A stretch of DNA of 64,000 nucleotides from Actinomycetes bacterium (GCA_029779645.1 JAKPAC010000041.1:115995-179994); one strand, 5' to 3'. Shown: positions 16,492-26,206, numbered from the stretch's first letter. Notes: generated by a model from the letters alone, not told the origin. Made by a program: numbers and translations.

Positions 16492-18540
16492 GTGACTCCA
16501 ATCCATGGTTCCGACCCCTCCGCACCCGACGCCGCATACAGCGGCGGTGCGATCGAGTGGGACGAACCCGTCTGGGTGCCCCTCGACGAGGACGCCCCGC
16601 CGGAGTGGGATGACGCCCCGCCGCCCGAGTGGGAGCCCGCGGGCGCCTACGGCACCGGCAACGGCAGCACCGGCGGCAGCAGAAGCGGCAGCCCGGCCGC
16701 ACACGCAGTGGCCGCGCCCTCCCGCTTCGCCACCGCGCAAGAGGCGCTGCACACGGTCTTCGGCTACGAGTCGTTCCGCGGCGACCAGGCCGAGGCCATC
16801 GCGCAGATCATCGGCGGCGGCGACGCCATCGTGCTCATGCCCACCGGCGGCGGCAAGAGCCTCGTCTATCAGGTGCCGGCGCTGGTGCGCGAGGGCACGG
16901 GGCTCGTCGTCAGCCCGCTCATCGCGCTCATGCACGATCAGGTCGACGCGCTGCGGGCGAACGGCGTCCGGGCGGGATACCTCAACTCCACGCAGAGCGC
17001 CTCCGAGCGCTCGGCGACCGAGCGCGCCTACCTCGCGGGCGAGCTCGACCTGCTGTATGTCGCGCCCGAGCGACTTTCGAACCAGGGCACCCTCGCGCTC
17101 CTCCAGCGGGGCACGCTGGGCGTCATCGCCATCGACGAGGCGCATTGCGTCTCGCAGTGGGGGCATGACTTCCGCCCCGACTACCTCACCCTCGGGGCGC
17201 TCGCCGAGCAGTTCCCGGGCGTTCCCCGCGTGGCCCTCACCGCGACCGCCACGGAGGCCACCCACGCCGAGATCGGCGAGCGGCTCGACATGCCGAACGC
17301 CAGGCACTTCGTCGCGAGCTTCGACCGGCCGAACATCCAGTACCGGATCGTGCCGAAGAGCGAGGCGCGTCAGCAGCTGCTCGGCTTCATCCGATCGCAG
17401 CCGGAGGGCTCGGCGGGCATCGTGTACGCGCTCAGTCGCAAGAGCGTCGAGCAGACCGCCGAGTTCCTGCGGGGCAAGGGCATCGATGCGCTTCCGTACC
17501 ACGCGGGCCTGCCCGCCGAGGTGCGTGCGGCGAACCAGTCCCGGTTCCTGCGCGAAGACGGCGTCGTGATGTGCGCGACCATCGCGTTCGGCATGGGCAT
17601 CGACAAGCCCGACGTGCGATTCGTCGCGCACATCGACCTGCCCAAGTCGGTCGAGGGCTACTACCAGGAGACGGGCCGCGCGGGCCGCGACGGCGAGCCC
17701 GCGAACGCGTGGCTCGCGTACGGCCTCGGCGACGTCGTCCAGCAGCGCCGACTCATCGAGCGCGGCGACGGCGATCTGGCGCACCGCATCCGCCAGGGCC
17801 AGCACCTCGACGCGATGCTCGCCCTGTGCGAGACGACGGGATGCCGCCGAGTCGACCTCCTCGGCTACTTCGGCCAGCCCTCAGGCCCGTGCGGCAACTG
17901 CGACACCTGCCTCGAGCCGCCCGAGACGTGGGACGGCCTCGTGCCCGCGCAGAAGCTCCTCTCGACGATCGTCCGGCTCAAGCGTGAGCGTGGCCAGGCG
18001 TTCGGCGCCGGGCACCTCATCGACATCCTGCGCGGCAATCGCACCGATCGCGTCGGCCAGCAGGGGCACGACGCCCTGGCCACCTTCGGTATCGGAGGCG
18101 ACCTCAGCGAGCAGGACTGGCGCAGCGTCATCCGCCAGCTGCTCGCGCGGGGGCTGCTGGTCGCCCAAGGCGAGTACGGCACCCTGGCGCTGAGCGAAGC
18201 CAGCGGCGGGGTGCTCGCGGGCTCCACCCCGGTGCCGCTTCGCCGCGACGTGCTGGGCCGCGGCGGCTCGAGCGGGGCCCCGCGTGCCCGCAAGTCGAGT
18301 GCATCCGAGAGCCTGGATGCCGCGGACCGGCCGCTCTTCGAGGCGCTTCGGGTCTGGCGCGCCGAGACGGCGCGCACCCAGGGCGTGCCCGCATACATCG
18401 TGTTCGGCGACGCGACGCTGCGGGCGCTCGCCGAGCACCGTCCCGCGAGCATCGGCGCGCTGGAGGGCATCACCGGCATCGGCGAGAAGAAGCGCGAGGC
18501 CTATGGCGAGTCGGTGCTCGCCGTGATCGCGGCCAACTGA
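16492..18540 (+). CDS. recQ: RecQ-family ATP-dependent DNA helicase
   Basis: 682 aa if read from the GTG at 16492; an in-frame ATG at 16462 is the alternative. After an acidic, Gly/Ser-rich N-terminus of ~75 residues come FRGDQAEAI (motif 0), MPTGGGKSLVYQ (I), SPLIALMHDQVDAL, IDEAHCVSQWGHDFRPDY (DEAH box and RecQ aromatic loop), ALTATAT, YHAGLPAEVRAANQ, ATIAFGMGIDKPDVRFVAH and YYQETGRAGRDG. The RecQ zinc-binding region has CETTGCRRVDLLGYFGQPSGPCGNCDTC. A C-terminal HRDC domain (LFEALRVWRAETARTQGVPAYIVFGDATL) is present. It is a 3'-5' DNA helicase for recombination and repair, with the full RecQ/RQC/HRDC layout. Confidence 0.96.
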   Translation: MTPIHGSDPSAPDAAYSGGAIEWDEPVWVPLDEDAPPEWDDAPPPEWEPAGAYGTGNGSTGGSRSGSPAAHAVAAPSRFATAQEALHTVFGYESFRGDQAEAIAQIIGGGDAIVLMPTGGGKSLVYQVPALVREGTGLVVSPLIALMHDQVDALRANGVRAGYLNSTQSASERSATERAYLAGELDLLYVAPERLSNQGTLALLQRGTLGVIAIDEAHCVSQWGHDFRPDYLTLGALAEQFPGVPRVALTATATEATHAEIGERLDMPNARHFVASFDRPNIQYRIVPKSEARQQLLGFIRSQPEGSAGIVYALSRKSVEQTAEFLRGKGIDALPYHAGLPAEVRAANQSRFLREDGVVMCATIAFGMGIDKPDVRFVAHIDLPKSVEGYYQETGRAGRDGEPANAWLAYGLGDVVQQRRLIERGDGDLAHRIRQGQHLDAMLALCETTGCRRVDLLGYFGQPSGPCGNCDTCLEPPETWDGLVPAQKLLSTIVRLKRERGQAFGAGHLIDILRGNRTDRVGQQGHDALATFGIGGDLSEQDWRSVIRQLLARGLLVAQGEYGTLALSEASGGVLAGSTPVPLRRDVLGRGGSSGAPRARKSSASESLDAADRPLFEALRVWRAETARTQGVPAYIVFGDATLRALAEHRPASIGALEGITGIGEKKREAYGESVLAVIAAN

Positions 18541-18637
18541 CGCCCCTGCGCCCAGCTGGCCCCCGCCACCGCTCGGGCGAGGTTTTTCCGTCGCAATGCC
18601 CCGGAATGCGCGCGTGTGCGGCAATGTTGAGCTCATC

Positions 18638-19153
18638 ATGAGCAACGAAGCCACCGCACCCAGCGAAGACACGCCCCTCGACAGCATCCCGTTCCACACC
18701 ATGGACGGCACCTCGCAGACGCTCGCCGACTACGGCGACAAGGTCTTCCTCGTCGTGAACGTCGCCTCACGCTGCGGCCTCACCCCGCAGTACGAGACGC
18801 TCGAGCAGCTGCAGCAGCGCTACGGCGACCGCGGCTTCCAGGTGCTCGGCTTCCCGAGCAATCAGTTTCTGCAGGAGCTGTCGACCAACGAGGAGATCGC
18901 CACCTTCTGCTCGGCGACCTACGGCATCACGTTCCCGGTGCTCGACAAGGTGAAGGTCAACGGCAAGAAGGCCGCGCCCATCTTCAAGGCGCTGAAGAAG
19001 ACCCCGGATGCCTCGGGCGAGGCCGGGCGCGTCGTGTGGAACTTCGAGAAGTTCCTGGTGCTGCCGGGCGGCGAGGTCAAGCGCTTCCGCCCGCGCACGG
19101 TGCCCGACGCCCCCGAGATCGTGGAGGCGATCGAGGCCGCGCTGCCCGCGTAG
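18638..19153 (+). CDS. Glutathione peroxidase family thiol peroxidase (Cys type)
   Basis: 171 aa from the ATG at 18638. Family signatures are present: NVASRCGLTPQY with the peroxidatic Cys, LGFPSNQFLQEL with the conserved Gln, and VVWNFEKFLV with the Trp and Asn of the catalytic tetrad. The Cys in CSATYGITFPVL is placed like the resolving Cys of thioredoxin-dependent enzymes. Actinobacteria lack glutathione, so reduction by thioredoxin or mycothiol-linked systems is likely (inference). It detoxifies lipid or organic hydroperoxides. No strong ribosome-binding site is visible. Confidence 0.93.
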   Translation: MSNEATAPSEDTPLDSIPFHTMDGTSQTLADYGDKVFLVVNVASRCGLTPQYETLEQLQQRYGDRGFQVLGFPSNQFLQELSTNEEIATFCSATYGITFPVLDKVKVNGKKAAPIFKALKKTPDASGEAGRVVWNFEKFLVLPGGEVKRFRPRTVPDAPEIVEAIEAALPA

Positions 19154-19227
19154 CCCTCGAACCTCGCTGGGATTCGGCCTAGCCTGGGGGCACCGCGACG
19201 CGAAGGCGCGACACGAAGGGGTGCCCG

Positions 19228-21036
19228 ATGACCGATCACGACGCCGCCGCCGCGCGGCCCTGGCTCAACGCCGCGCTCCCCGTCGACGCGCGCGTCGATC
19301 TGCTCCTGGCCGAGATGACGCTCGAGGAGAAGGCCGGGCTCTGCTTCCAGTCGATGATCACGATCGGCGACGACGGCGGGCTCGCCGGCCCGCACCCCGT
19401 GTTCGGGCTCCCGTCCACCGAGGAGGCCGTGGTGGGGCGGCACATGACCCACTTCAATCTGTTCGGCGAGACGCCGAGCGGACGGTGGATCGCGCGGTGG
19501 CAGAACGAGCTGCAGCGGCTGGCGGCATCCACGCGCCTGGGCATCCCGGTGACGATCTCGACCGATCCGAGGCACTCGTTCAGCGACAACCCTGGCGCCG
19601 CGATGCTCGCGGGCGCGTTCTCGCAGTGGCCCGAGACGCTGGGGCTGGCGGCGATTCGCGACGAGGCCCTCGTCGAGCGCTTCGCAGACATCGCCCGCCA
19701 GGAGTACCTGGCCGTCGGGATCCGCGTCGCGCTGCATCCGCAGATCGACCTCGCGACCGAGCCTCGCTGGGCGCGCCAGCTCGCGACGTTCGGCGAGGAC
19801 GCCGAGCTGACCGCCCGGCTCGGCGCGGCCTACATCCGCGGCTTCCAGGGTGGCACGCTCGGCACGGCGTCGGTCGCGACGATGGTCAAGCACTTCCCGG
19901 GCGGCGGCCCGCAGAAGGACGGCGAAGACCCGCACTTCGCCTACGGCCGCGAGCAGGTGTACCCCGGCGGCGAGTTCGAGTTGCATCTGCGCCCGTTCGT
20001 CGCGGCATTCGAGGCCGGCGCCAGCCAGGTGATGCCCTACTACGGCATGCCCGTCGGCACCGAGCACGAGGAGGTCGGCTTCGGCTTCAACCGATCGGTG
20101 ATCACGGGGCTGCTTCGCGAGCGCTTCGGGTTCGACGGCGTCGTGTGCACCGACTGGGGGCTGATCAACGACTCCGTGCTCATGGGCGAGCCGTTTCCGG
20201 CGCGGGCGTGGGGTGTCGAGCACCTCACGCCCCTTGCGCGCATCGTGAAGGTGCTCGACGCGGGCGTCGACCAGTTCGGCGGAGAGTCGACTCCCGATCA
20301 GCTCGTGGCGCTCGTGCGCGGCGGCGAGGTCAGCGAGGAGCGGCTCGACGTCTCGGCCCGACGCCTGCTTCGCGAGAAGTTCGTGCTCGGCTTGTTCGAG
20401 AACGCGATGGTGGATGCTGACGCCGCGGCCGAGATCGTCGGATCCGAGGCATTCCGTGCCGCCGGTGAGGCGGCGCAGCGGGCCTCGGTCACGGTGCTGA
20501 CGAACACCGCGCCCACGGTCACCGCGCCCACGCGCACCCCGGGCGCCCCGGTGCTCCCGTTCGCGCGGGGCCTGCGCATCTACGCCGAGGGGATCGCCCC
20601 CGAGGTCGTCGCCGAGTACGGCGCCGTGGCATCCGCCCCCGGCGAGGCCGATATCGCGGTGCTTCGACTCCAGGCGCCGTTCGAGGCCCGGGCGACCTTC
20701 TTCGAGAACTTCTTCCACGCGGGATCCCTTGACTTCGACGACGCCACGCTCGCGCAGGTGCGAGAGGTTGCGGCGGCCGTGCCGACGGTCGTCGACGTGT
20801 TCCTCGACCGCCCGGCCATCCTCGAGCCGCTCGTCGAGGTCGCCGCGGCGGTGACCGCGAACTGGGGTGTGAACGCTCGGGCGCTGCTCGACGTGCTCAC
20901 CGGCGTCGCCGAGCCGGGGGGCAGGCTGCCCTTCGACATTCCGCGCTCGATGGCGGCGGTCGAGGCCAGCATGCCGGATGTGCCCTTCGACACACCCGAC
21001 CCGCTGTTCCGGTTCGGGCACGGGCTCGCGCTGTAG
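19228..21036 (+). CDS. Glycoside hydrolase family 3 (beta-glucosidase-like)
   Basis: 602 aa, starting at an ATG preceded by GAAGGGG. There is no signal peptide, so a cytoplasmic enzyme is expected. The N-terminal (beta/alpha)8 domain starts with the GH3-type segment LLAEMTLEEKAGLCFQ, then has ISTDPRHSFSDNPGA, VKHFPGGGPQKDG (conserved KHF) and GFDGVVCTDWGLIND, whose Asp (~307) is the expected nucleophile. The alpha/beta sandwich domain follows and ends with the usual PFDIPRSMAAVEA...DPLFRFGHGL. It probably removes terminal beta-linked sugars from imported oligosaccharides. A TAGCCT -10-like box lies at 19180. Confidence 0.92.
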   Translation: MTDHDAAAARPWLNAALPVDARVDLLLAEMTLEEKAGLCFQSMITIGDDGGLAGPHPVFGLPSTEEAVVGRHMTHFNLFGETPSGRWIARWQNELQRLAASTRLGIPVTISTDPRHSFSDNPGAAMLAGAFSQWPETLGLAAIRDEALVERFADIARQEYLAVGIRVALHPQIDLATEPRWARQLATFGEDAELTARLGAAYIRGFQGGTLGTASVATMVKHFPGGGPQKDGEDPHFAYGREQVYPGGEFELHLRPFVAAFEAGASQVMPYYGMPVGTEHEEVGFGFNRSVITGLLRERFGFDGVVCTDWGLINDSVLMGEPFPARAWGVEHLTPLARIVKVLDAGVDQFGGESTPDQLVALVRGGEVSEERLDVSARRLLREKFVLGLFENAMVDADAAAEIVGSEAFRAAGEAAQRASVTVLTNTAPTVTAPTRTPGAPVLPFARGLRIYAEGIAPEVVAEYGAVASAPGEADIAVLRLQAPFEARATFFENFFHAGSLDFDDATLAQVREVAAAVPTVVDVFLDRPAILEPLVEVAAAVTANWGVNARALLDVLTGVAEPGGRLPFDIPRSMAAVEASMPDVPFDTPDPLFRFGHGLAL

Positions 21037-21062
21037 CGCGGCGTTCGCGCGCCGCGGCTCGA

Positions 21063-21087
21063 CCGGCTGTGGATTCCACACAGCCGG
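21063..21087 (+). terminator. Hairpin after the GH3 gene
   Basis: A nine-bp stem CCGGCTGTG / CACAGCCGG with a seven-base loop, 26 bases after the stop. There is no T-tract. Confidence 0.55.
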
Positions 21088-21148
21088 CCGGACGACGCCT
21101 CGAACAGAATTTGTTGGGAGTGCACAGCATGATTTGTGAGTTCTTGTC

Positions 21149-21158
21149 GTAGATCTAC
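21149..21158. promoter_or_regulatory. GTAGATCTAC palindrome upstream of the acyl-CoA oxidase-like gene
   Basis: A perfect 10-bp palindrome in a locally AT-richer 100-base stretch, about 90 bases before the ATG at 21248. It could be an operator half-core; no matching regulator gene is adjacent. Confidence 0.25.
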
Positions 21159-21247
21159 CATTGCAGTGACTTCATGCCCGTGTGCTCGCGCGACACCACG
21201 CGACTCAGACACCACACGGCGTGCTGCGCACTGGGAGGCAGAACACC

Positions 21248-23332
21248 ATGACCGACATCACGAACCGCGCCGGCGCGGGGCAGGCTGAGGCATCCACCGC
21301 TCGCATCGACGTCGCAGACGTGACCAACCGTCTGCTCGGCACCTGGGCCGACGTGCGTCGCGAGGCTCGCGAGATGGTGAAGGACCCGGCGTTCTGGCGC
21401 GACGACGAGCTGGCGCGCGACGCGCACCGCGAGCGCGTGCTCGAGCAGCTGCACCTGCTGGTCGAGAACAAGGCTGTGCACCGCGCGTTCCCCAAGGAGT
21501 ACGGCGGCCTGGAGAACAACGGCGCCAACATCGCGGGCTTCGTCGAGCTGGTCAGCGCCGACCCGAGCCTGCAGATCAAGGCGGGCGTGCAGTGGGGCCT
21601 GTTCGGCTCGGCGGTGCAGCAGCTGGGCACCAAGGAGCACCACGACAAGTGGCTGCCGGGCATCATGAGCCTCGAGATTCCGGGCGCGTTCGCGATGACC
21701 GAGACCGGGCACGGCTCCGACGTCGCCTCCGCGGCGACGACGGCGACGTACGACCCCGAGACCGAGGAGTTCGTGATCCACACGCCCTTCCGCGCGGCGT
21801 GGAAGGAGTACCTCGGCAACGCGGCCGTGCACGGCATCGCCGCCACGGTGTTCGCGCAGCTCATCACGAACGGCGTCAACCACGGCGTGCACTGCTTCTA
21901 CGTGCCGATCCGCGACGCCGACGGCGCCTTCCTCCCCGGCGTCGGCGGCGAGGACGACGGCCAGAAGGGCGGGCTCAACGGCATCGACAACGGCCGCCTG
22001 CACTTCACGAACGTGCGGATCCCGCGCACGAACCTGCTGAACAAGTACGGCGATGTCGCCCCCGACGGCACCTACAGCTCGCCGATCAAGAGCGCCGGCC
22101 GGCGCTTCTTCACCATGCTCGGCACGCTGGTGCAGGGTCGCGTCTCGCTCGACGGCTCGGCGGCCTGGGCCTCGGCGCTCGCGCTGAAGATCGCGGTCAC
22201 CTACGCCAGCGAGCGTCGCCAGTTCAACGCCGGCGAGGGCACCGAAGAGACCGTGATCCTCGAGTACGCGCGCCACCAGCGCCGGCTGCTCCCGCGGCTT
22301 GCCACCACGTACGCGTCGATCTTCGCGCACGACGAGTTCCTGGTGAAGTTCGACGCCGTCTTCAGCGGCGCGGCCGACACCGACGAGGACCGCGAAGACC
22401 TCGAGACCCTCGCGGCCGCGCTCAAGCCGCTGTCGACCTGGCACGCCCTCGACACGCTGCAAGAGGCGCGCGAGGCGTGCGGCGGCGCCGGCTTCATGTT
22501 CGAGAACCGCCTCGTGGGCCTGCGCGCCGACCTCGACATCTACGCGACGTTCGAGGGCGACAACAACGTGCTGCTCCAGCTCGTCGGCAAGCGCCTGCTC
22601 TCTGACTTCGCCAAGCAGTTCAAGGGGGCGGATGCCGCGGCACTGGCCAAGTTCGCCGTCGGGCAGACCGCGGGCAAGGTGTTCCACGGCGCGGGGCTGC
22701 GCCAGTTCGGTCAGACGGTGGGCGACCTCGGCTCGACCGCCCGCGCGGTCGAGCGGGGGCTGCGCGCAGACCAGCAGCACGCGCTGCTGGCCGGTCGCGT
22801 CGAGCAGATGGTCTCTGACGTCGCGACGCGCCTGCGCCCGGCATCCAAGCTCTCGAAGGCCGATGCCGCGGCGCTGTTCAACGAGAACCAGTCCGAGCTG
22901 ATCGAGGCGGCCCGCGCGCACGGCGAGCTGCTGCAGTGGGAGGCGTTCACCGACGCCGTGAACGCCATCGACGACGAGGGCACCCGCACGGTGCTCACGT
23001 GGCTGCGGGACCTGTTCGGGCTCGGGCTCATCGAGAAGCACCTGGCCTGGCACCTGATCAACGGGCGCCTCTCGGCGCAGCGCGCCGCGGCCGTCACGGC
23101 ATACATCGACCGCCTGTGCCAGCGCCTGCGCCCGCACGCGCTCGACCTGGTCGACGCGTTCGGCTATGCCCCCGAGCACCTGCGGGCGCCGATCGCGTCG
23201 GGTGCCGAGCGGGCCCGGCAGGACGAGGCTCGCGCGTACTACGCCGAGCAGCGCGCCTCCGGCACCGCGCCGATCCTCGAGAAGCACGCCGGCACGCACG
23301 GCGCCGGCCGCAGCGCGAAGCCGGTCGAGTAG
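21248..23332 (+). CDS. Acyl-CoA oxidase / acyl-CoA dehydrogenase family protein, long form
   Basis: 694 aa, much longer than ordinary acyl-CoA dehydrogenases (~390) and in the size range of acyl-CoA oxidases. The ATG at 21248 follows GGGAGG. Motifs are LFGSAVQQLGTKEHHDKWLPGI, AFAMTETGHGSDVAS (flavin/substrate loop), a YCGG-like region at REACGGAGFMFENRL, and FEGDNNVLLQLVGKRLL, characteristic of the oxidase-like C-terminal half. The C-terminal helical domain (residues ~450-690) is typical of acyl-CoA oxidases. The first beta-oxidation step is the expected reaction; whether oxygen or ETF is the acceptor cannot be read. Confidence 0.88.
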   Translation: MTDITNRAGAGQAEASTARIDVADVTNRLLGTWADVRREAREMVKDPAFWRDDELARDAHRERVLEQLHLLVENKAVHRAFPKEYGGLENNGANIAGFVELVSADPSLQIKAGVQWGLFGSAVQQLGTKEHHDKWLPGIMSLEIPGAFAMTETGHGSDVASAATTATYDPETEEFVIHTPFRAAWKEYLGNAAVHGIAATVFAQLITNGVNHGVHCFYVPIRDADGAFLPGVGGEDDGQKGGLNGIDNGRLHFTNVRIPRTNLLNKYGDVAPDGTYSSPIKSAGRRFFTMLGTLVQGRVSLDGSAAWASALALKIAVTYASERRQFNAGEGTEETVILEYARHQRRLLPRLATTYASIFAHDEFLVKFDAVFSGAADTDEDREDLETLAAALKPLSTWHALDTLQEAREACGGAGFMFENRLVGLRADLDIYATFEGDNNVLLQLVGKRLLSDFAKQFKGADAAALAKFAVGQTAGKVFHGAGLRQFGQTVGDLGSTARAVERGLRADQQHALLAGRVEQMVSDVATRLRPASKLSKADAAALFNENQSELIEAARAHGELLQWEAFTDAVNAIDDEGTRTVLTWLRDLFGLGLIEKHLAWHLINGRLSAQRAAAVTAYIDRLCQRLRPHALDLVDAFGYAPEHLRAPIASGAERARQDEARAYYAEQRASGTAPILEKHAGTHGAGRSAKPVE

Positions 23333-23352
23333 CGCGGCGACGCCCAGCGACA

Positions 23353-23399
23353 GGGGGCGGGCGGTGGTTGCAAGGCCGCCGCCGCCCGCCCCCTAAGCT
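23353..23399 (+). terminator. Strong GC hairpin followed directly by a -10 box
   Basis: A 12-bp perfect stem GGGGGCGGGCGG / CCGCCCGCCCCC (23353-23364 / 23382-23393) terminates the acyl-CoA oxidase-like gene. The next base begins TAAGCT (23394-23399), the -10 box of the DUF1622 gene, six bases before its GTG. Confidence 0.65.
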
Positions 23400-23405
23400 G
23401 GGCGC

Positions 23406-23840
23406 GTGAGCTTCGAGAGCGTCTTTTCAACGATCGCCGTGGTGTTCGAGACCGTCGGCGTGATCGTGATGATCGTCGGCTTCGGCATCGCCCTCGTGCT
23501 CGCGGTCCGCGCGCTCGCGCGCCGCGAGTCGGGCCAGGCGGCGTTCACGATCCTGCGCACCACCCTCGGCTCATCGATCCTCCTCGGCCTCGAGGTGCTC
23601 GTCGCGGCCGACCTCGTGCGCACCATCACGTCGAAGCCCTCCCTCGAGGAGGCCGCGATCCTCGGCATGATCGTGATCATCCGAACCATCCTCAGCATGT
23701 CGATCCAGATCGAGATCGAGGGCACGCTGCCGTGGCGCCGGGCGCTGCTGCGCAGCGGCGGGCAGATGCTCGGCGACGCCGTCGCCCGCGACCGCGAGGC
23801 GCAGTCCGCCCACGTCGCCGCGCGGGATGCCTCGGCCTGA
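23406..23840 (+). CDS. DUF1622 membrane protein
   Basis: 144 aa, GTG start, leaderless by its TAAGCT-N6-GTG arrangement. There are three hydrophobic stretches: TIAVVFETVGVIVMIVGFGIALVLAV, TTLGSSILLGLEVLVAADLVRTI and EAAILGMIVIIRTILSMSIQIEIEG. The TLGSSILLGLEVLVAADLVRTI and IVIIRTILS segments are characteristic of DUF1622. The function of the family is not known. It is monocistronic, between two enzyme genes. Confidence 0.88.
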   Translation: MSFESVFSTIAVVFETVGVIVMIVGFGIALVLAVRALARRESGQAAFTILRTTLGSSILLGLEVLVAADLVRTITSKPSLEEAAILGMIVIIRTILSMSIQIEIEGTLPWRRALLRSGGQMLGDAVARDREAQSAHVAARDASA

Positions 23841-23977
23841 CCCCGTGACACGACCCCGCCCGAACCCGCGGGATGCCCCCCGGTGGCCCGGCCTCGTCCC
23901 GCGACCGACCCGCGCCGCGATCCATCCAACGGAATAGATTTGCGCCCGGGGCGTTTGCTCCAGGAGGAGGCAGCAAC

Positions 23978-26206
23978 GTGGACTACGGACAGCGGCTCGA
24001 ATTCGGAGCCTTCATCACCCCGATCGCGGCAGACCCGACGGCGCCGGTGGCGCTGGCGCAGGTGGCCGAGGCATCCGGGCTCGACCTCGCGACCTTTCAA
24101 GACCACCCGTACCAGCCGGCGTTCCTCGACGCCTGGACGCTGATGAGCTTCGTGGCCGCGCGCACCGAGCGGATCCGCGTCGCACCCAATGTGCTCAACG
24201 TGCCGCTGCGGCAGCCCGCGGTGACGGCCGTCGCCGCCGCCAGCCTCGACCTGCTCTCGGGCGGGCGCCTCGAGCTCGGGCTCGGCGCCGGCGGCTTCTG
24301 GGACGCCATCGAGTCGATGGGCACGGCACGCCTGACCCCGGCCGAGTCGGTCGTCGCCCTCGAGGAGGCGATCGACGTGATCCGCGGCAAGTGGGACACC
24401 TCGGAGCGCGGCGGACTGTTCACCGAGGGCGAGTTCCACCGGCTGCGCGGCGCGAAGCGGGGGCCGCGCCCGGCCCACGACATCCCGATTCTCGTGGGCG
24501 CGCTCAAGCCCCGGATGCTTCGCCTGATCGGGCGGAAGGCCGACGGCTGGCTGCCCTCGCTCGCCTACCTGAAGCCCGGCGATCTGGGCCGGGCGAACAC
24601 GATCATCGACGAGGCCGCGGAGGACGCGGGGCGCGACCCCCGCGAGATCCGCCGCATGCTCAACATCGGCGCGGGCCCCTCGGGCAGCGCGCCCTGGGCG
24701 GAGGAGCTCGCCGAGCTGACGATCACGCACGGGGTCAGCACCTTCATCGCGATGGGCGACGACCCGAACCTGCTCGCGCACTTCGGGCAGGAGATCGCCC
24801 CCTCGGTGCGCGAGCTGGTGGACGCCGAGCGCGCGCACCGCGGCACGGCGGGCGGGCCGACCCGCAGCCGGATCGCGCTGTCGCGCCGGCGAGACGGCAT
24901 CGACTACGACGCCGTGCCCGAGGGGCTTCGGGCGATCGAGCCCGGCGACTTCGACTACCCCGAGCTCAGCTCGACCTACATGCGCGGCGGCACGCCGGGC
25001 ATCATCCTGCAGCCCGAGACGGCCGCCCAGGTCGCCGAGGCCGTCGGCTTCGCGCGCCGCCACCCGGGCGTGCCGCTCTCGACGCGCAGCGGCGGGCACG
25101 GCATCAGCGGCCGCAGCACGAACGACGGCGGCATCGTCATCGACCTGCGGCACATGAACGGCATCGAGGTCATCGACCGAGAGCGCCGCCTCGTGCGCAT
25201 CGGCCCTGGCGCGCGGTGGATGGAGGTGGCCGCCGCGCTCGGCGAGCACGGGTGGGCGCTGAGCTCGGGCGACTACGGCGCCGTCGGCGTCGGCGGGCTC
25301 GCCACCGCGGGCGGCATCGGCTGGCTCGCCCGCGAGCACGGCCTCACCATCGACCACCTGCGCGCCGCCGAGATCGTGCTCGCCGACGGCAGCATCCAGC
25401 GCGCGGATGCCACGACCAACGCGGAGCTGTTCTGGGCCGTGCGCGGGGCGGGTGCCAACATCGGCGTGGTCACGAGCTTCGAGTTCGAGGCCGTCGAGAT
25501 CGGCGAGCTCGGCTGGGCGCAGCTCGCGTTCGACGCCACCGACACCGCGGCGTTCCTCGAGGGCTGGGGTGCGCTGGTCGAGGCCTCGCCGCGCGATCTC
25601 ACGGCGTTCCTGATCCTCGGCGGGCGTCGGCCTGGGCAGCCGCAGGTGGCGACCATGCTCGCCGTGGTCGACTCGCCCGACCCCGACACGATCATCGACC
25701 GGCTTCAGCCCTTCGCTGCCCTGGCCCCGCTGCTGCAGCAGTCGGTGCACCTGTCGACGTACCCGCGGATCATGGCCAACGCCGATATCGGCCCGCAGTA
25801 TGGCGCGGGCGAGCCGCTCGCCAGCTCCGGGCTCATCGACCACATCACGCCCGAGTTCGCCCAGGCGGCGGCGCGCATGCTCGAGGTCGGGGCGACGTAC
25901 TTCTTCCAGATCCGCTCGGTCGGGGGCGCGGTCGCCGACGTGCCCGACGACGCGACGGCCTACGCGCACCGCGCGGCGAACTTCTCGGTCGTCGCGTTCG
26001 GCTCGAACCCCGAGGCGTTTGACGCGATGTGGCAGGCGCTGGCTGGCCACGCGCGCGGGCTCTACCTCAGCTTCGAGACCTCGCTGCGCCCGGAGCGCAT
26101 CGGCGAGGCCTTCCCGCCCGCCACCCTCGCGCGCCTGCGGGCGATCAAGGCCGAGGTCGACCCGGGCGCCCTGTTCTCAGACAACTTCGCGGTGACGCCG
26201 GGCTGA
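23978..26206 (+). CDS. Fusion: luciferase-like (LLM) flavin oxidoreductase plus BBE-type FAD oxidase
   Basis: 742 aa from the GTG at 23978, preceded by a near-perfect AGGAGGAGG. Residues ~1-290 form an LLM-class barrel (FGAFITPIAAD, RIRVAPNVLNVPLRQP, LSGGRLELGLGAGGFWDAIE, DIPILVGALKPRMLRLIGRKADGWLPS). Residues ~330-742 form an FAD-linked oxidase of the berberine-bridge type: PLSTRSGGHGISGR with the His for 8-alpha attachment, VGVGGLATAGGIGWLAREHGLT, and a C-terminal BBE-like end (LRAIKAEVDPGALFSDNF). The second attachment Cys of bicovalent enzymes appears to be missing (SSGDYGAVGVGG). LLM enzymes use FMN or F420. The fusion suggests coupled oxidation steps on one substrate (inference). Confidence 0.9.
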   Translation: MDYGQRLEFGAFITPIAADPTAPVALAQVAEASGLDLATFQDHPYQPAFLDAWTLMSFVAARTERIRVAPNVLNVPLRQPAVTAVAAASLDLLSGGRLELGLGAGGFWDAIESMGTARLTPAESVVALEEAIDVIRGKWDTSERGGLFTEGEFHRLRGAKRGPRPAHDIPILVGALKPRMLRLIGRKADGWLPSLAYLKPGDLGRANTIIDEAAEDAGRDPREIRRMLNIGAGPSGSAPWAEELAELTITHGVSTFIAMGDDPNLLAHFGQEIAPSVRELVDAERAHRGTAGGPTRSRIALSRRRDGIDYDAVPEGLRAIEPGDFDYPELSSTYMRGGTPGIILQPETAAQVAEAVGFARRHPGVPLSTRSGGHGISGRSTNDGGIVIDLRHMNGIEVIDRERRLVRIGPGARWMEVAAALGEHGWALSSGDYGAVGVGGLATAGGIGWLAREHGLTIDHLRAAEIVLADGSIQRADATTNAELFWAVRGAGANIGVVTSFEFEAVEIGELGWAQLAFDATDTAAFLEGWGALVEASPRDLTAFLILGGRRPGQPQVATMLAVVDSPDPDTIIDRLQPFAALAPLLQQSVHLSTYPRIMANADIGPQYGAGEPLASSGLIDHITPEFAQAAARMLEVGATYFFQIRSVGGAVADVPDDATAYAHRAANFSVVAFGSNPEAFDAMWQALAGHARGLYLSFETSLRPERIGEAFPPATLARLRAIKAEVDPGALFSDNFAVTPG

